From Zobellia russellii (GTDB taxonomy: Bacteria > Bacteroidota > Bacteroidia > Flavobacteriales > Flavobacteriaceae), in assembly GCF_018728565.1 (NCBI RefSeq), contig NZ_JACSOI010000004.1:475491-539490 (forward strand): a stretch of DNA of 64,000 nt. The letters are read 5' to 3'. Of this stretch, positions 63,799 to 64,000 are shown piece after piece. Each line of letters opens with the position of its first letter. The first letter of the stretch is position 1. The notes under the pieces were generated by a model. The model made no database searches and was not told the DNA's origin. It saw only the letters and a list, made by a program, of their open reading frames with translations. The position numbers and the translations under genes are program-made.

Positions 63799-63925
63799 AT
63801 ATTAGGCACAACGGTCTCGTATAACCTTCAGTTACGGGTTAATATGCGTTAATTTTCGGTTTAACACAGACTTTAGCAATTCCGAGTGGATTCGGACGTA
63901 GTCGAATCCGCCGTAATTGCGTTTA
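63799..63925. repeat. Intergenic spacer element E
   Basis: It begins right after the 63050 gene's start side with TAGGCACAACGGTCTCG. Inside is a hairpin: GGATTCG (63888-63894) with CGAATCC (63903-63909), and outer GCAATT/AATTGC arms (63876-63881, 63915-63920). The right end is not visible before a possible gene start at 63983. Confidence 0.55.
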
Positions 63926-63982
63926 GCATCTATGTAAAAGCAGTAAGTCGAGTATCTTTAAGATGAACTAAAAATTAAAGAT

Positions 63983-64000
63983 ATGAACACTCAAATTACT
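63983..64000 (+). CDS. Possible gene start at the right edge
   Basis: ATG at 63983 opens MNTQIT and continues past the window. Preceded by an A-rich stretch (63970-63982). Six codons are not enough to judge what it is. Confidence 0.25.

Noticed and set aside
52300..64000. Canonical integron attC sites
   Set aside because: The borders (GTTGGCAT, GTTGTGCC and others) do not match the usual GTTRRRY/RYYYAAC core, and no integrase is present. I kept only the neutral term cassette-like element.

Overview
The window looks like a chromosomal segment of a marine-type member of the Flavobacteriaceae (Bacteroidota). The signs are a SusC/SusD pair, gliding genes gldF and gldG, many lipoproteins with a Cys lipobox, a formylglycine sulfatase, GH10 xylanases, Bacteroidota-style promoters (TAnnTTTG), few Shine-Dalgarno sites and several TTG starts. 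I see no rRNA, tRNA or CRISPR, and no integrase or transposase beyond a possible gene start at the right edge.

Layout. 0.1-5.5 kb: susC-susD facing a divergent DeoR-type regulator, with two copies of a 19-bp motif placed over the two promoters. 5.5-9.6 kb: SCO1-like copper protein, TPR protein and a propeller-like lipoprotein. 9.9-17 kb: accessory stretch with an AT-rich orphan gene, small lipoproteins, an unrecognised Cys-rich 604-aa protein, a BspA-type surface lipoprotein and a sulfatase. 17.3-19.6 kb: an unusual TIR / coiled-coil / membrane / DUF1566 protein. 19.7-34.2 kb: mostly core genes (mnmE, dnaN, gldG, gldF, SAM hydroxide adenosyltransferase, phoH, purC, DnaQ-type exonuclease, cNMP/CBS/DUF294 protein, FUSC transporter). 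34.2-39.7 kb: a CheB-CheR-PAS-histidine kinase fusion with its response regulator and two tandem TerB-like proteins. 39.8-50.1 kb: carbohydrate and housekeeping genes (KDG kinase, DEAD-box helicase, ThuA and TIM-barrel secreted proteins, tandem GH10 lipoproteins, SMP-30-like protein). 50.5-52.1 kb: folE-merC divergent from a Fur/Zur-type regulator across paired dyad operators.

52.3-64 kb is different in character. Small cargo-like genes or gene pairs (OsmC + TauE, two alpha/beta hydrolases, an NTF2-like protein, a B3-like metallo-hydrolase, cupin-AraC-acyl-CoA dehydrogenase, a metallophosphoesterase, an OB-like secreted protein) are separated by 100-200 bp intergenic elements. These elements begin near AACG and end near CGTT or ATTG. 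For at least two genes the sequence just outside the gene on one side is the reverse complement of the other side (GTTGGCAT...ATGCCAAC, and GTTGTGCCTA...TAGGCACAAC). That unit-specific pairing is what integron gene cassettes show, although the borders do not match the canonical attC core and no integrase is in view. I consider this cassette-like array the most interesting signal in the window.

How the genes may work together: outer-membrane glycan uptake (SusCD), extracellular glycan attack (sulfatase, GH10s) and cytoplasmic sugar-acid use (KDG kinase) fit a polysaccharide-degrading lifestyle, but they are scattered and do not form one classical polysaccharide utilisation locus. All functions are read from motifs by eye; no database search was run.
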